A stretch of 21,234 nt of DNA, taken from JAAFIP01 sp043777795 (GTDB lineage: Bacteria; Pseudomonadota; Gammaproteobacteria; Burkholderiales; Burkholderiaceae_C). Where the stretch lies: NCBI GenBank assembly GCA_043777795.1, contig JAYWHJ010000251.1, positions 1-21,234 of the forward strand. Reading direction: 5' to 3'. The translations under genes and the position numbers were made by a program. Under the pieces are notes generated by a model. It did no database searches, was not told the DNA's origin, and was given only the letters and a program-made list of their open reading frames with translations. Of this stretch, positions 14,239-21,134 are shown in pieces (positions within the stretch are counted from its first letter, which is position 1; every line of letters begins with the position of its first letter).

Positions 14239-14456
14239 ACGTCTGTACTTTCCTCACATCGCGCAGGCGGTAGCCTCAGCGCGGCCTCAAGCTGCTGGGT
14301 GCCTTGCTGCCGAGCCGCACGCACTGCCAATGAGGCTTAAGTCCTCGTTACTTGGTGAGTTCTTGCGGGAGTCTGCACCCATGGGCAAACGCTGTAGTGG
14401 GCGCTTCGATGCGCCAATCCCAGCACACAGCCACACACGATAAGCTATAAAATATG
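14239..14456. other. Gene-free stretch with no recognised feature
   Basis: Between the lipoprotein terminator and the 28-bp repeat I see no credible gene. A short open frame of 20 codons from an ATG near 14381 has no ribosome site or recognisable product. Weak hairpins (for example GGGCGC facing GCGCC near 14400-14416) are not convincing. Confidence 0.5.
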
Positions 14457-14484
14457 TAGCTGCCCTCGCAATAATTTATTGGTC
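14457..14484 (+). repeat. 28-bp dispersed intergenic repeat, copy on plus strand
   Basis: It begins TAGCTGCCCTCGCAATAATT and continues TATTGGTC. It matches the minus-strand copy at 8372-8399 at 23 of 28 positions and resembles 19573-19600. A preceding AGCTA at 14443-14448 can pair with TAGCT, so the repeat may start further left. Confidence 0.72.
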
Positions 14485-14491
14485 GAAAAGC

Positions 14492-14523
14492 AAAAAAGCC
14501 TCGGAAATCCGAGGCTTTTTTTT
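14492..14523. terminator. Bidirectional terminator for the BI-1 gene
   Basis: AAAAAAGCCTCGGA pairs with TCCGAGGCTTTTTT around two A residues, with T-runs on both strands. It lies 43 bases beyond the stop of the minus-strand BI-1/YccA gene and also blocks rightward transcription from the lipoprotein side. Confidence 0.92.
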
Positions 14524-14565
14524 ACTGAGGGCTGCAACCCAGCCCTTTCGCACCGATATCAAAGA

Positions 14566-15261
14566 TCAGTCACGTTCGCCGCCAAAGATGCCCAGCAGGG
14601 ACAACAGGCTTTGGAAGATGTTGAACAGGTCAAGGTACACGGCCAAGGTAGCGCTGATGTAGTTGGTCTCGCCGCCGTCCATGATCTGCTTCAAGTCGTA
14701 CAGCAAATAGGCAGAAAAAATCGCGATCGCCAGGGTGCTGATCACGGCCATGCCGATGGTGGAGCCGACAAACACGTTAACGATACTGCCCACCATAAGT
14801 ACCAACACGCCTACAAACAGCCACTTACCCATTCCGGACAGGTCGCGCTTGATGACCGAGGCGACCGATGCCATGACAAAGAAGATACCAGCTGTGCCGC
14901 CAAAAGCAGTCATCACCAGGGAAGGACCGTTTTTAAAGCCCAGCACCCTGCCGATCAAGCTGGAGAGCATTAGACCCATAAAAAAAGTAAAGGCGAGGAG
15001 CACAGGTACGCCGGCCGCTGAGTTCTTGGTTTTCTCTATGGCGTAAATAAAGCCAAAAGCCCCGGCCAGAAACACCACCATACCCATGATGCCGCCAAGG
15101 GACTTGGTAATACCTGTGGCCACACCCAACCAAGCACCTAAAACGGTGGGCACCAAACTCAGAGCCAGCAGCCAATATGTGTTGCGCAAAACCTTGTTAC
15201 GCTCAGCGAGCCCCAGTGAGCCCGCTCGTGAAAAGTCGGCCGCTTGGATATTCTCAGACAT
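14566..15261 (-). CDS. BI-1/YccA-family (TMBIM) inner-membrane protein
   Basis: 231 residues with seven predicted hydrophobic segments, typical of bacterial Bax-inhibitor-1 relatives. The ATG at 15261 is chosen because AGGAGA lies 6 bases upstream and it gives the usual short polar N-terminus (MSENIQAADFSR ... LRNTYWLLALSLVPT). The C-terminus has YLLYDLKQIMDGGETNYISA and VYLDLFNIFQSLLSLLG; the two Asp in YDL and YLDL align with the di-aspartyl pair that gates Ca2+ leak in Bacillus YetJ, and E. coli YccA, which binds the FtsH protease, has the same end. The role here could be ion leak or FtsH modulation; the sequence does not decide. The 212-bp gap to the divergent GlcG-type gene holds the promoters, which I cannot place confidently. 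Confidence 0.93.
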   Translation of the reverse strand: MSENIQAADFSRAGSLGLAERNKVLRNTYWLLALSLVPTVLGAWLGVATGITKSLGGIMGMVVFLAGAFGFIYAIEKTKNSAAGVPVLLAFTFFMGLMLSSLIGRVLGFKNGPSLVMTAFGGTAGIFFVMASVASVIKRDLSGMGKWLFVGVLVLMVGSIVNVFVGSTIGMAVISTLAIAIFSAYLLYDLKQIMDGGETNYISATLAVYLDLFNIFQSLLSLLGIFGGERD

Positions 15262-15473
15262 AGTTTTCTCCTGTAAGTGCTGCCAGCGGCACAAAGCAAC
15301 CAGCAGATAGCCGGATTTTAGGGCTAAACCGGGGTGCAACGCCAGCAAGGCACCATCGGATTCCTACTTTTTGTATGGACACTTTTCACCACCATGGTTC
15401 AGAGCACGCTACCGTAGCCGGGTATGCTCGCTGTTCACTCTTAAACCTTTAACCCGTCTTTTGTAACATTACT

Positions 15474-15881
15474 ATGAAAACCAAAGCTTTCCTGGAAATC
15501 GCCGATGTCAAAGCCATTTTGGCCGCTGCTGAGACCGAAGCCCTAAAAAACAACTGGGCCGTGACCATTGCCGTCGTGGACGATGGCGGCCATCTGCTGG
15601 GTATGCTGCGCTTGGATGGCGCGGCGGCCATCTCCAGCCACATCGCCCCAGCGAAAGCCCATACGGCGGCTTTAGGCCGTCGTGAGAGCAAAGTGTATGA
15701 GGATGTGATCAATGGTGGGCGTACCAGCTTTTTAAGCGCCCCGACCATCCACGGCATGCTGGAGGGCGCGGTACCGATTTTGAAAGACGGCCACTGCTTG
15801 GGCGCGGTGGGCGTGAGCGGCGTGAAATCTAGCGAAGATGCGCAAATTGCACGTGCGGGTATTGCTGCCCTAGGCTTGTAA
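15474..15881 (+). CDS. GlcG/HbpS-type (DUF336) protein
   Basis: 135 residues, the full length of the GlcG/HbpS domain. The hallmark IAVVDDGGHLLGMLRLDGA follows an N-terminal helix, then AKAHTAALGRRES and the end GAVPILKDGHCLGAVGVSGVKSSEDAQIARAGI. The family includes the haem-binding HbpS of Streptomyces and GlcG of glycolate loci; many members are small oligomeric proteins of uncertain role, and no signal peptide is present here. The ATG at 15474 has no ribosome site; TAACAT ends 4 bases upstream. It is a single gene ending in a strong terminator. Haem or cofactor binding is possible but not proven by sequence. Confidence 0.9.
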   Translation: MKTKAFLEIADVKAILAAAETEALKNNWAVTIAVVDDGGHLLGMLRLDGAAAISSHIAPAKAHTAALGRRESKVYEDVINGGRTSFLSAPTIHGMLEGAVPILKDGHCLGAVGVSGVKSSEDAQIARAGIAALGL

Positions 15882-15901
15882 AAAACTGCGGAAAACTACA
15901 A

Positions 15902-15938
15902 AAAAAGCCCCACAAGCTCTGTGCTTGTGGGGCTTTTT
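15902..15938. terminator. Perfect 16-bp-stem bidirectional terminator
   Basis: AAAAAGCCCCACAAGC pairs perfectly with GCTTGTGGGGCTTTTT around the loop TCTGT. It lies 20 bases after the GlcG-type stop and 42 bases beyond the stop of the convergent bamC, with A- and T-runs serving both strands, so it ends both transcripts. Confidence 0.95.
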
Positions 15939-15979
15939 GATGGACAGGGTTAGCGCTGCAGACAGCGGTAGACCAGGTT

Positions 15980-17101
15980 TTACTTCAAATCGTCAGCAAT
16001 TACTTTGACAATGCGTTGCGCGTTTTCAGAAGTTTCAGCTGCGCCCGCAGTATTTAGCACCGATACGGTGGTTGAGTCGCCCTGGCTCTTAAGCGAAATG
16101 CGGAACTTCAGTGGCGCTGCGTCTTTGGTAGAGCTGAACAACTTGCTGAAAAAGCCTGGCTCTTTGCCGTCGGTGGGCTGCACGTAACGCACAAAGTAGA
16201 CCCCTTGGGCGCGGTCACGGTCTTCCACGGTAAAGCCAGTGCGGTCCAGCGCCAGGCCGACCCGGCGCCAGGCGCGGTCAAAACCTTCGTCCACCTGCAC
16301 CACAGGGGCGCCGTTCACAGCCGCTACACGCGAGGTGGTTTTGACCTGGCCAGAGGCTACCAGCGCCTTGGATTGCTCTTGCGTCACGCCCAGCTTGACC
16401 ATCAAGCGGCGCAAAAACTCGGCTTCCAGCTCAGGGTCGGCTGCGCGGGGTTCCCAAATGGTGCCATCCGATTGCGCCGTTGATTTCCCGCCAGTGACTT
16501 TTTCTACCATGCCTCGGTGGCTGATGAATATTTCGGTGGCATCGCCATTGCGCTCCAAGCGAGTGCGAAACTTGTCGCGCTCGCCGGTGGAGTAAAGACT
16601 GTCAAACACTTTGCCAATCGTGGCGCGGATAAAGTCTTGCGGCAATTTGGCCCGATTTTCGGCCCAGTCGGTTTCCAAGATGCCCAAGGCTTGCTGGTCG
16701 GTGGTCAGTAAAAAGCCATTTTCTTGCCAAAAATCGCGTACCGGGCTCCATAACTGGTCGGCGTTGCGGTTAATCACCAACCAGCGCTGCGTGCCCGCAC
16801 GCTCTATTCGCACATCCCCTATGGAGTTGGCGGCTACTGGGTTGCCGGGGGCGTTTTGGCCGGTAGCAAAGCCACTGGCGGTGACCGCACCGCCGGGCAC
16901 CACGTAGCGGGTGTCGCGCGACAAGGCGGTCAAGTCTGGCGGCACTTCCAGCGACGGGCCTTTGCCAGCGCTTTTATAGTCAACCTTGTCACCATCGAGC
17001 GTGGAGCAACCAGTGAGTAAAGTGGCTATGGCGAACGCCAAAAAGACGGGGCGGGCCACTGCGGCTCTGGTACGGTTCAGTGTGCGAGAAGGGGTCACCA
17101 C
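15980..17101 (-). CDS. bamC: Outer-membrane assembly lipoprotein BamC
   Basis: 373 residues, slightly longer than E. coli BamC (344). The signal sequence ends in lipobox LLTGC with lipidated Cys32, followed by STLDGDKVDYKSAGKGPSLE and VPPDLTALSRDTRYVVPGG, matching the conserved N-terminal stretch that contacts BamD. Two helix-grip domains follow (about 90-215 and 255-370), including DQLWSPVRDFWQENGFLL and GFDRAWRRVGLALDRTGF. BamC is an accessory of the BAM complex at the periplasmic face of the outer membrane. The start is a GTG at 17101 with AGGA upstream; a second GTG follows immediately and is an alternative. It lies 33 bases after dapA, the same order as dapA-nlpB in E. coli, and ends at the shared terminator. 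Confidence 0.95.
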   Translation of the reverse strand: MVTPSRTLNRTRAAVARPVFLAFAIATLLTGCSTLDGDKVDYKSAGKGPSLEVPPDLTALSRDTRYVVPGGAVTASGFATGQNAPGNPVAANSIGDVRIERAGTQRWLVINRNADQLWSPVRDFWQENGFLLTTDQQALGILETDWAENRAKLPQDFIRATIGKVFDSLYSTGERDKFRTRLERNGDATEIFISHRGMVEKVTGGKSTAQSDGTIWEPRAADPELEAEFLRRLMVKLGVTQEQSKALVASGQVKTTSRVAAVNGAPVVQVDEGFDRAWRRVGLALDRTGFTVEDRDRAQGVYFVRYVQPTDGKEPGFFSKLFSSTKDAAPLKFRISLKSQGDSTTVSVLNTAGAAETSENAQRIVKVIADDLK

Positions 17102-17134
17102 AAATAATTCCTAGTTAAAAAGCGGGGCGGGTTC

Positions 17135-18031
17135 TTACACCAGCCCAGAGGCTTTGAGCGCCGCCAAGACGGTTGGTTCAAGCGATTGTGCCATGGCCGT
17201 CATGGGCAGGCGCATTGTGCCGCCGCACAGGCCCATCTTGTGCATGGCCCACTTCACGGGAATAGGGTTGGCTTCGATAAACAGGTTTTTGTGCACCGGC
17301 AGCAAGCGCTGCTGAATCTGCATGGCTTTTTTGGCATCCCCGGCCATGGCAGCCACGCACAGGTCGTGCATCATGCGCGGAGCGATGTTAGCCGTCACAC
17401 TCACGTTTCCCTGCCCACCGCATAGCATCAGGGCTACGGCAGTGCCGTCGTCGCCCGAGTACACGGCAAAGCCCTTGGGCGCATCTTTGATAAGCCACTG
17501 CGCACGCTCAATGTTGCCGGTGGCTTCTTTGATGCCGACGATGCCAGGCACTTGGGCCAGGCGCATCACGGTGTCGTGCTGCATATCGGCCACGCTGCGA
17601 CCGGGCACGTTGTAAAGAATCGTAGGCAAGTCACCGGTGGCCTCGGCAATCGCCTTGAAGTGCTGGTACTGGCCTTCTTGGGTGGGCTTGTTGTAGTAGG
17701 GCACCACTTGCAGTTGGCAGTCAGCCCCGACGTTTTTGGCAAACTTGGCCAGCTCAATGGCCTCTTTGGTGCTGTTGGCACCGCAGCCGGCCATGATGGG
17801 CACGCGCTTGGCACCATGGGTTTTGGCTTGCTCAACAGAGACGCGAATGATCTCGCAGTGCTCGTCCACGTTCACCGTGGGCGACTCACCTGTGGTGCCG
17901 ACCACGCCAATGCAGTCGGTGCCTTCGGCAATATGCCAGTCAATCAGCTTGCGCAGGGTGGGGTAATCGACGCTGCCATCTTCATGGAAAGGGGTGACGA
18001 GCGCAACAATGCTTCCGGTAATTTGGTTCAT
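17135..18031 (-). CDS. dapA: 4-hydroxy-tetrahydrodipicolinate synthase
   Basis: 298 residues, standard for DapA, which condenses pyruvate with aspartate semialdehyde as the first committed step to diaminopimelate and lysine. The Schiff-base lysine is Lys168 (GIVGIKEATG); the catalytic triad is Thr47 (GTTGES), Tyr113 (PYYNKPTQ) and Tyr140 (LYNVPGRS), with Arg145 for substrate carboxylate, each slightly offset from the E. coli numbering. The ATG at 18031 gives the canonical MNQITGSIVALVTPF. There is no Shine-Dalgarno, TAAAAT ends 6 bases upstream on this strand, and a perfect 10-bp hairpin lies just before that. It lies between a methyltransferase gene and bamC in a same-strand run. Confidence 0.97.
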   Translation of the reverse strand: MNQITGSIVALVTPFHEDGSVDYPTLRKLIDWHIAEGTDCIGVVGTTGESPTVNVDEHCEIIRVSVEQAKTHGAKRVPIMAGCGANSTKEAIELAKFAKNVGADCQLQVVPYYNKPTQEGQYQHFKAIAEATGDLPTILYNVPGRSVADMQHDTVMRLAQVPGIVGIKEATGNIERAQWLIKDAPKGFAVYSGDDGTAVALMLCGGQGNVSVTANIAPRMMHDLCVAAMAGDAKKAMQIQQRLLPVHKNLFIEANPIPVKWAMHKMGLCGGTMRLPMTAMAQSLEPTVLAALKASGLV

Positions 18032-18051
18032 GCGCAGATTTTACCCGCCCG

Positions 18052-18078
18052 CGCTGCGCTATAGCGCGTAGCGCAGCG
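18052..18078 (-). other. Perfect 10-bp hairpin at the methyltransferase stop, upstream of dapA
   Basis: CGCTGCGCTA at 18052-18061 pairs perfectly with TAGCGCAGCG at 18069-18078, with a 7-base loop; an alternative 12-bp palindrome GCGCTATAGCGC lies at 18056-18067. It contains the methyltransferase stop codon (18059-18061) and ends 21 bases before the dapA start. No T-run follows on either strand, so it is more likely an mRNA processing, stability or translation element than a terminator. Confidence 0.65.
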
Positions 18079-18667
18079 GCGCGATTGATGCTGGATTTTC
18101 GGAACTTTGATGCGCTGTGCTGCCAGCGGCCGCTGCAGCCACCTCCCGCACCGCCACAATGCGCTGCACAAAGCGATCTGGCGCGCTGACAAACCCGTCC
18201 TCATACGCCACCACCCGCAGCCCCGCGCAGGCCACCAAAAGCTCACCGGGCCGCAGCAAAAAGTCAGGCCGCGACGGCTTGCCCACACTGGCGTTACCGT
18301 GTGCAAAGGTCTCGTAGATCAGCACCCCGCCCGGTGCCACCGAGGCCACCAGAGTGGGCAGCAAAGCGCGCCACAGGTAGTTGGTGACCACCACCGCGCC
18401 AAACTGCTGCGGTGCGCCGTTCTCTACGAAAGGCCAGGGGCCATTTTCAATATCAGCCACCCTCAGTTGCGCACTAGGCAGAAGTTTTTTTGCTACTTCA
18501 TCAATAGCCGCTTGGGCAATATCTACGGCAGCTACGGGATGGTCAAGTGCTGAAAAATGCAGCGCGTGCCGCCCCAGCCCACAGGCTACGTCCAGCACCG
18601 TGCTGCCCGCAGGCACCAGGTGCGACCAGCGCGCCACCCAAGGGGAGATAGATTCAGATCCGTGCAT
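18059..18667 (-). CDS. Class I SAM-dependent methyltransferase
   Basis: 202 residues from the ATG at 18667, chosen because AGGA lies 5 bases upstream and because the family begins (MHGSESISPWVARWSHLVPA) just before motif I. Motif I, VLDVACGLGRHA, is at residues 24-35; VAAVDIAQAAID carries the acidic end of strand 2, VRVADIENGPWPF-like motif II follows, and VVVTNYLWRALLPTLVASVAPGGVLIYETF holds motifs III-post. An in-frame start at 18757 would add 30 residues unlike the family. The closest relatives by pattern are small Methyltransf_11/TehB-like enzymes; the substrate is unknown. It lies 27 bases before dapA, and its last codons form the hairpin in that gap. Confidence 0.88.
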   Translation of the reverse strand: MHGSESISPWVARWSHLVPAGSTVLDVACGLGRHALHFSALDHPVAAVDIAQAAIDEVAKKLLPSAQLRVADIENGPWPFVENGAPQQFGAVVVTNYLWRALLPTLVASVAPGGVLIYETFAHGNASVGKPSRPDFLLRPGELLVACAGLRVVAYEDGFVSAPDRFVQRIVAVREVAAAAAGSTAHQSSENPASIAPLRYAL

Positions 18668-18757
18668 GAAAGTCCTGTGCGCAGTGAAGCGATGTCGAAA
18701 AGAAGGAGCGGGTAAGCAAGTTGATCGGCGGGCAGTACAGTGCGCCGAGAAGCGCAT

Positions 18758-19573
18758 TCAGGTTTTCGGTTTCACTTCATCCTTCAGGGCCGCCAATGCC
18801 ATGTTCTCGACGGTGCTGGGCGAGAGCAGTTTGAGCCAGCGGCCCAGTTTGCCTTTGGCGCTCATCACCACTTCGCGCTCGCGCCGCTGCATGCCGGTGA
18901 TGATCAATCGGGCGCATTCCTCTACGCTCATGGCGTCGTCCTCTTTCAACCCGCTGGAGCCCGCCGCCACCCCTGCTGCGTTGAGCCCCCTGCTGCGGAT
19001 TTGGGTGGCCACCACGCCAGGGTAGGCGGTGGTCACGCTCACGCCTGCGCCTTTGAGCTCTGCGCGCAGGGCCTCAAAAAAACCGGTCATGGCAAACTTG
19101 CTGGCGCAGTAGGCCGTGCGGCCCGGCACGCCTATCAGCCCGGCTAGCGAGGATACGGCGATGATGCTGCCTTTAGAGGCTTTGAGGTGCGGCAGCGCCG
19201 CGTGGGTGCACCAGACGCTGCCCCACAGATTGATGCGCATCAGGTCTTCATACCAGCCCAGGTCGCCGTCCTTCACCTCTTCCAACAGCGCGTGGGCGGA
19301 AATGCCCGCGTTGTTAACCAGCGCGTCAATACGGCCAAACTTTTGCAAGGTGTGGTCTATTAAATTTCGGCAATCGGCCTGTAGGCCTACATCGGTCTTG
19401 ACCACGCAAGTTTGCGCCCCCAAGGCCTGGCACTGCGCGGCTACGAGTTCCAGCTTGGCTGCATCGCGCGCGGCCAGTACCAGGGTGGTGGCTGCCTTGC
19501 CAGCGCTGGCCAGTTGGCGCGCTATTTCTGCGCCTATGCCATCAGAGGCACCAGTAATTACTATCACTTTCAT
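18758..19573 (-). CDS. Short-chain dehydrogenase/reductase
   Basis: 271 residues of classical SDR. The cofactor loop GASDGIG is at 8-14, NNAG at 87-90, and the catalytic set Asn115-Ser142-Tyr155-Lys159 is intact (IAVSSLAGLIGVPGRTAYCASK). AARD at 34-37 after strand 2 suggests NADP(H) preference. It resembles the DHRS7/YqjQ-like group that reduces steroid or small carbonyl substrates, but the substrate is unknown. The ATG at 19573 has GGGAGA 5 bases upstream; this ribosome site and the start codon lie in a copy of the 28-bp dispersed repeat. It is 90 bases upstream of the methyltransferase and 43 bases after the small-protein stop. Confidence 0.92.
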   Translation of the reverse strand: MKVIVITGASDGIGAEIARQLASAGKAATTLVLAARDAAKLELVAAQCQALGAQTCVVKTDVGLQADCRNLIDHTLQKFGRIDALVNNAGISAHALLEEVKDGDLGWYEDLMRINLWGSVWCTHAALPHLKASKGSIIAVSSLAGLIGVPGRTAYCASKFAMTGFFEALRAELKGAGVSVTTAYPGVVATQIRSRGLNAAGVAAGSSGLKEDDAMSVEECARLIITGMQRREREVVMSAKGKLGRWLKLLSPSTVENMALAALKDEVKPKT

Positions 19574-19600
19574 AGCTTCTCCCGCAATATTTTATTGGGC
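19573..19600 (+). repeat. 28-bp dispersed repeat, copy at the SDR start
   Basis: It begins TAGCTTCTCCCGCAATATTT and continues TATTGGGC. It matches the copies at 14457 and 8372 in the TAGCT, GCAATA and TTTATTGG blocks. On the minus strand the repeat supplies GGGAGAAGCTA directly before the SDR start codon, so it forms the translation leader of that gene. Confidence 0.7.
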
Positions 19601-19614
19601 TAAAGCCCTAAAAT
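19589..19614 (-). other. Hairpin between the small gene and the SDR gene
   Basis: ATTTTA at 19589-19594 can pair with TAAAAT at 19609-19614, and inside them GGGCT pairs with AGCCC around two A residues; TT at 19595-19596 would bulge. It lies in the 43-base gap between the small-protein stop and the SDR start. No clean T-run follows on the minus strand, so partial termination or mRNA stabilisation is possible. Confidence 0.45.
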
Positions 19615-19616
19615 TC

Positions 19617-19742
19617 TTAAAAACAAGCCCACACCTGATTAGCCAGAGTGACCAAAAAATCGGGTCGCGTGTACAACGCAAACACGCCCAGACAGGCTAG
19701 TACTGCTGCGCTGTAAACGAGGATTTTTTTGCGTGCAGTCAT
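19617..19742 (-). CDS. Small membrane protein of 41 residues
   Basis: A short gene starting 2 bases after the MFS stop (TAG-CC-ATG), so probably translationally coupled. It encodes MTARKKILVYSAAVLACLGV, then FALYTRPDFLVTLANQVWAC and a final F. A basic N-terminus, one hydrophobic segment at about residues 8-24 and a conserved-looking tail PDFLVTLANQVWACF suggest a single-pass inner-membrane protein with the tail outside, or a signal-anchor. From memory, a similar short protein with a PDF...WACF ending occurs in other Burkholderiales; I could not check this. It stands on the same strand between the MFS transporter and the SDR. It may be an accessory of the transporter, but its function is unknown. 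Confidence 0.72.
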   Translation of the reverse strand: MTARKKILVYSAAVLACLGVFALYTRPDFLVTLANQVWACF

Positions 19743-19744
19743 GG

Positions 19745-20968
19745 CTAAGCGGTTTTCAAATGGCTGCGCACAATCGCGCTCTCGCGCACCGGCAGGTTGA
19801 TCAACGCCGCAAACACGCCCAGGGCGATGGAGATGTACCAGACGATGTCGTAGCTGCCGGTTTTGTCGTACAAAAGGCCACCCAGCCAGACACCCATGAA
19901 GCTGCCGATCTGGTGGCTAAAAAACACAAAACCGCCCAGCATCGACATATGCTGGATACCAAAAATCTGCGCCACTACCGCATTGGTCGGCGGCACGGTG
20001 GACAACCACAGCAGGCCCATCACGCTGGCAAAGATGTACACGCTCATGGGGCTGAGCGGTACGATGAGAAACACGCTGATCACCACCGCGCGGGCCATGT
20101 AGATGAAGGACAAAATATTTTTCTTGGGCATGCGTTGGCCCAGCGAGCCCGCAATATAGGTGCCAAACACGTTGAACAGACCAATCAGCGCCAGCGCGTA
20201 GCTGGCTACTTGGGGCGACAGGCCTTTGTCTTTGAGGTAGCTGGGCATGTGCACGCCAATAAACACCACCTGAAAGCCGCAGACAAAATAGCCTGCCATC
20301 AGGAGCTGAAAGCTGGGGTATTTGAAGGCCTCGGTCAAGGCCTGCCAAATGCTTTGCTCGCGCCGGGCCTGCACGCTGCCCGCCGCAAAGCCTGGCTCGC
20401 GCAAAAACACGGCCAGCGGCATGATGAGTATGGCCGCGCCCGCCAAAATCAGCAGTGCCTCTTTCCAGCCAAAGGCACTGATCAAAAAGCCTTCTGTAGG
20501 GACCATTAGAAACTGCCCAAACGAGCCCGCCGCCGCCGCCACGCCCATGGCCCAGGAGCGTTTGGCGGGGTCTACGTTGCGGCCAATCACGCCGTAGATG
20601 ACGGCGTAGGTGGTACCGGCTTGGGCCGCGCCAATCAGCACGCCGGTGGTCAAGGTAAACATCAGCACGCTGGTGGACAGCGCCATGCCCACCAAGCCCA
20701 GCGCGTAGCACAAAGCGCCCACCAAAATCACTTTGAATGCCCCGAATTTGTCCGCCACCATGCCGGCAAAGATGCCAAAAATGCCCCAGGAGATGTTCTG
20801 TATGCCAATTGCAAAGGCAAAGTTCTGGCGGGTCCAGCCTTGCTCTTGGGTAATAGGTTGCAGCCACAGTCCAAAGCCGTGGCGAATGCCCATGGAAAGG
20901 GTCACTATCAGTGCGCCGCAGAGCAGCACTTGGGTCATGGAGAGTTTTTCGGTCGATGGAGCGGTCAT
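19745..20968 (-). CDS. Major facilitator superfamily transporter
   Basis: 407 residues from the ATG at 20968 and about 12 membrane helices. MTQVLLCGALIVTLSMGIRHGFGLWLQPITQEQGWTRQ-type sequence opens helix 1, the loop 2-3 motif appears as GMVADKFGAFKVILVG, and RMPKKNILSFIYMARA marks the second half. The pattern resembles monocarboxylate/oxalate-formate-like MFS proteins of Burkholderiales; the substrate is unknown. The frame stays open upstream to 21190, but that extension only translates the repeat element, so I rejected it; an ATG at 20998 is another possible start. No strong ribosome site is seen. It heads the minus-strand run and is followed after 2 bases by a 41-residue membrane protein. 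Confidence 0.9.
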   Translation of the reverse strand: MTAPSTEKLSMTQVLLCGALIVTLSMGIRHGFGLWLQPITQEQGWTRQNFAFAIGIQNISWGIFGIFAGMVADKFGAFKVILVGALCYALGLVGMALSTSVLMFTLTTGVLIGAAQAGTTYAVIYGVIGRNVDPAKRSWAMGVAAAAGSFGQFLMVPTEGFLISAFGWKEALLILAGAAILIMPLAVFLREPGFAAGSVQARREQSIWQALTEAFKYPSFQLLMAGYFVCGFQVVFIGVHMPSYLKDKGLSPQVASYALALIGLFNVFGTYIAGSLGQRMPKKNILSFIYMARAVVISVFLIVPLSPMSVYIFASVMGLLWLSTVPPTNAVVAQIFGIQHMSMLGGFVFFSHQIGSFMGVWLGGLLYDKTGSYDIVWYISIALGVFAALINLPVRESAIVRSHLKTA

Positions 20969-21040
20969 GGCTCTATGGTAACCAATACTGTTCTCCATGG
21001 CAGTCGCGCGGGGGATGTGGTGTGTGTGCTGCCTGTGCTC

Positions 21041-21134
21041 GCTCTGGCACTTGGCGTGCACAGCTGCGCGGCTGTCCCCCGGCCTGCGGCCTCCTCCTTT
21101 ATGCCGCTGCGCTGTGCGCACCAAGCACCAGAGC
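21041..21134 (+). repeat. 94-bp long-stem palindromic element, copy C
   Basis: Same length and orientation as copy A at 3745-3838. The 24-base ends are imperfect inverted repeats (20 of 24 by eye; GCTCTGG facing CCAGAGC), and the centre keeps the GGCC-TGC-GGCC mini-hairpin and the CCTCCTTT block. It lies about 70 bases upstream of the minus-strand MFS start. Confidence 0.85.

Noticed and set aside
14479..14973. 164-codon plus-strand frame opposite the BI-1 gene
   Set aside because: It begins inside the terminator, is antisense to a clear seven-helix membrane protein and shows no family motif.
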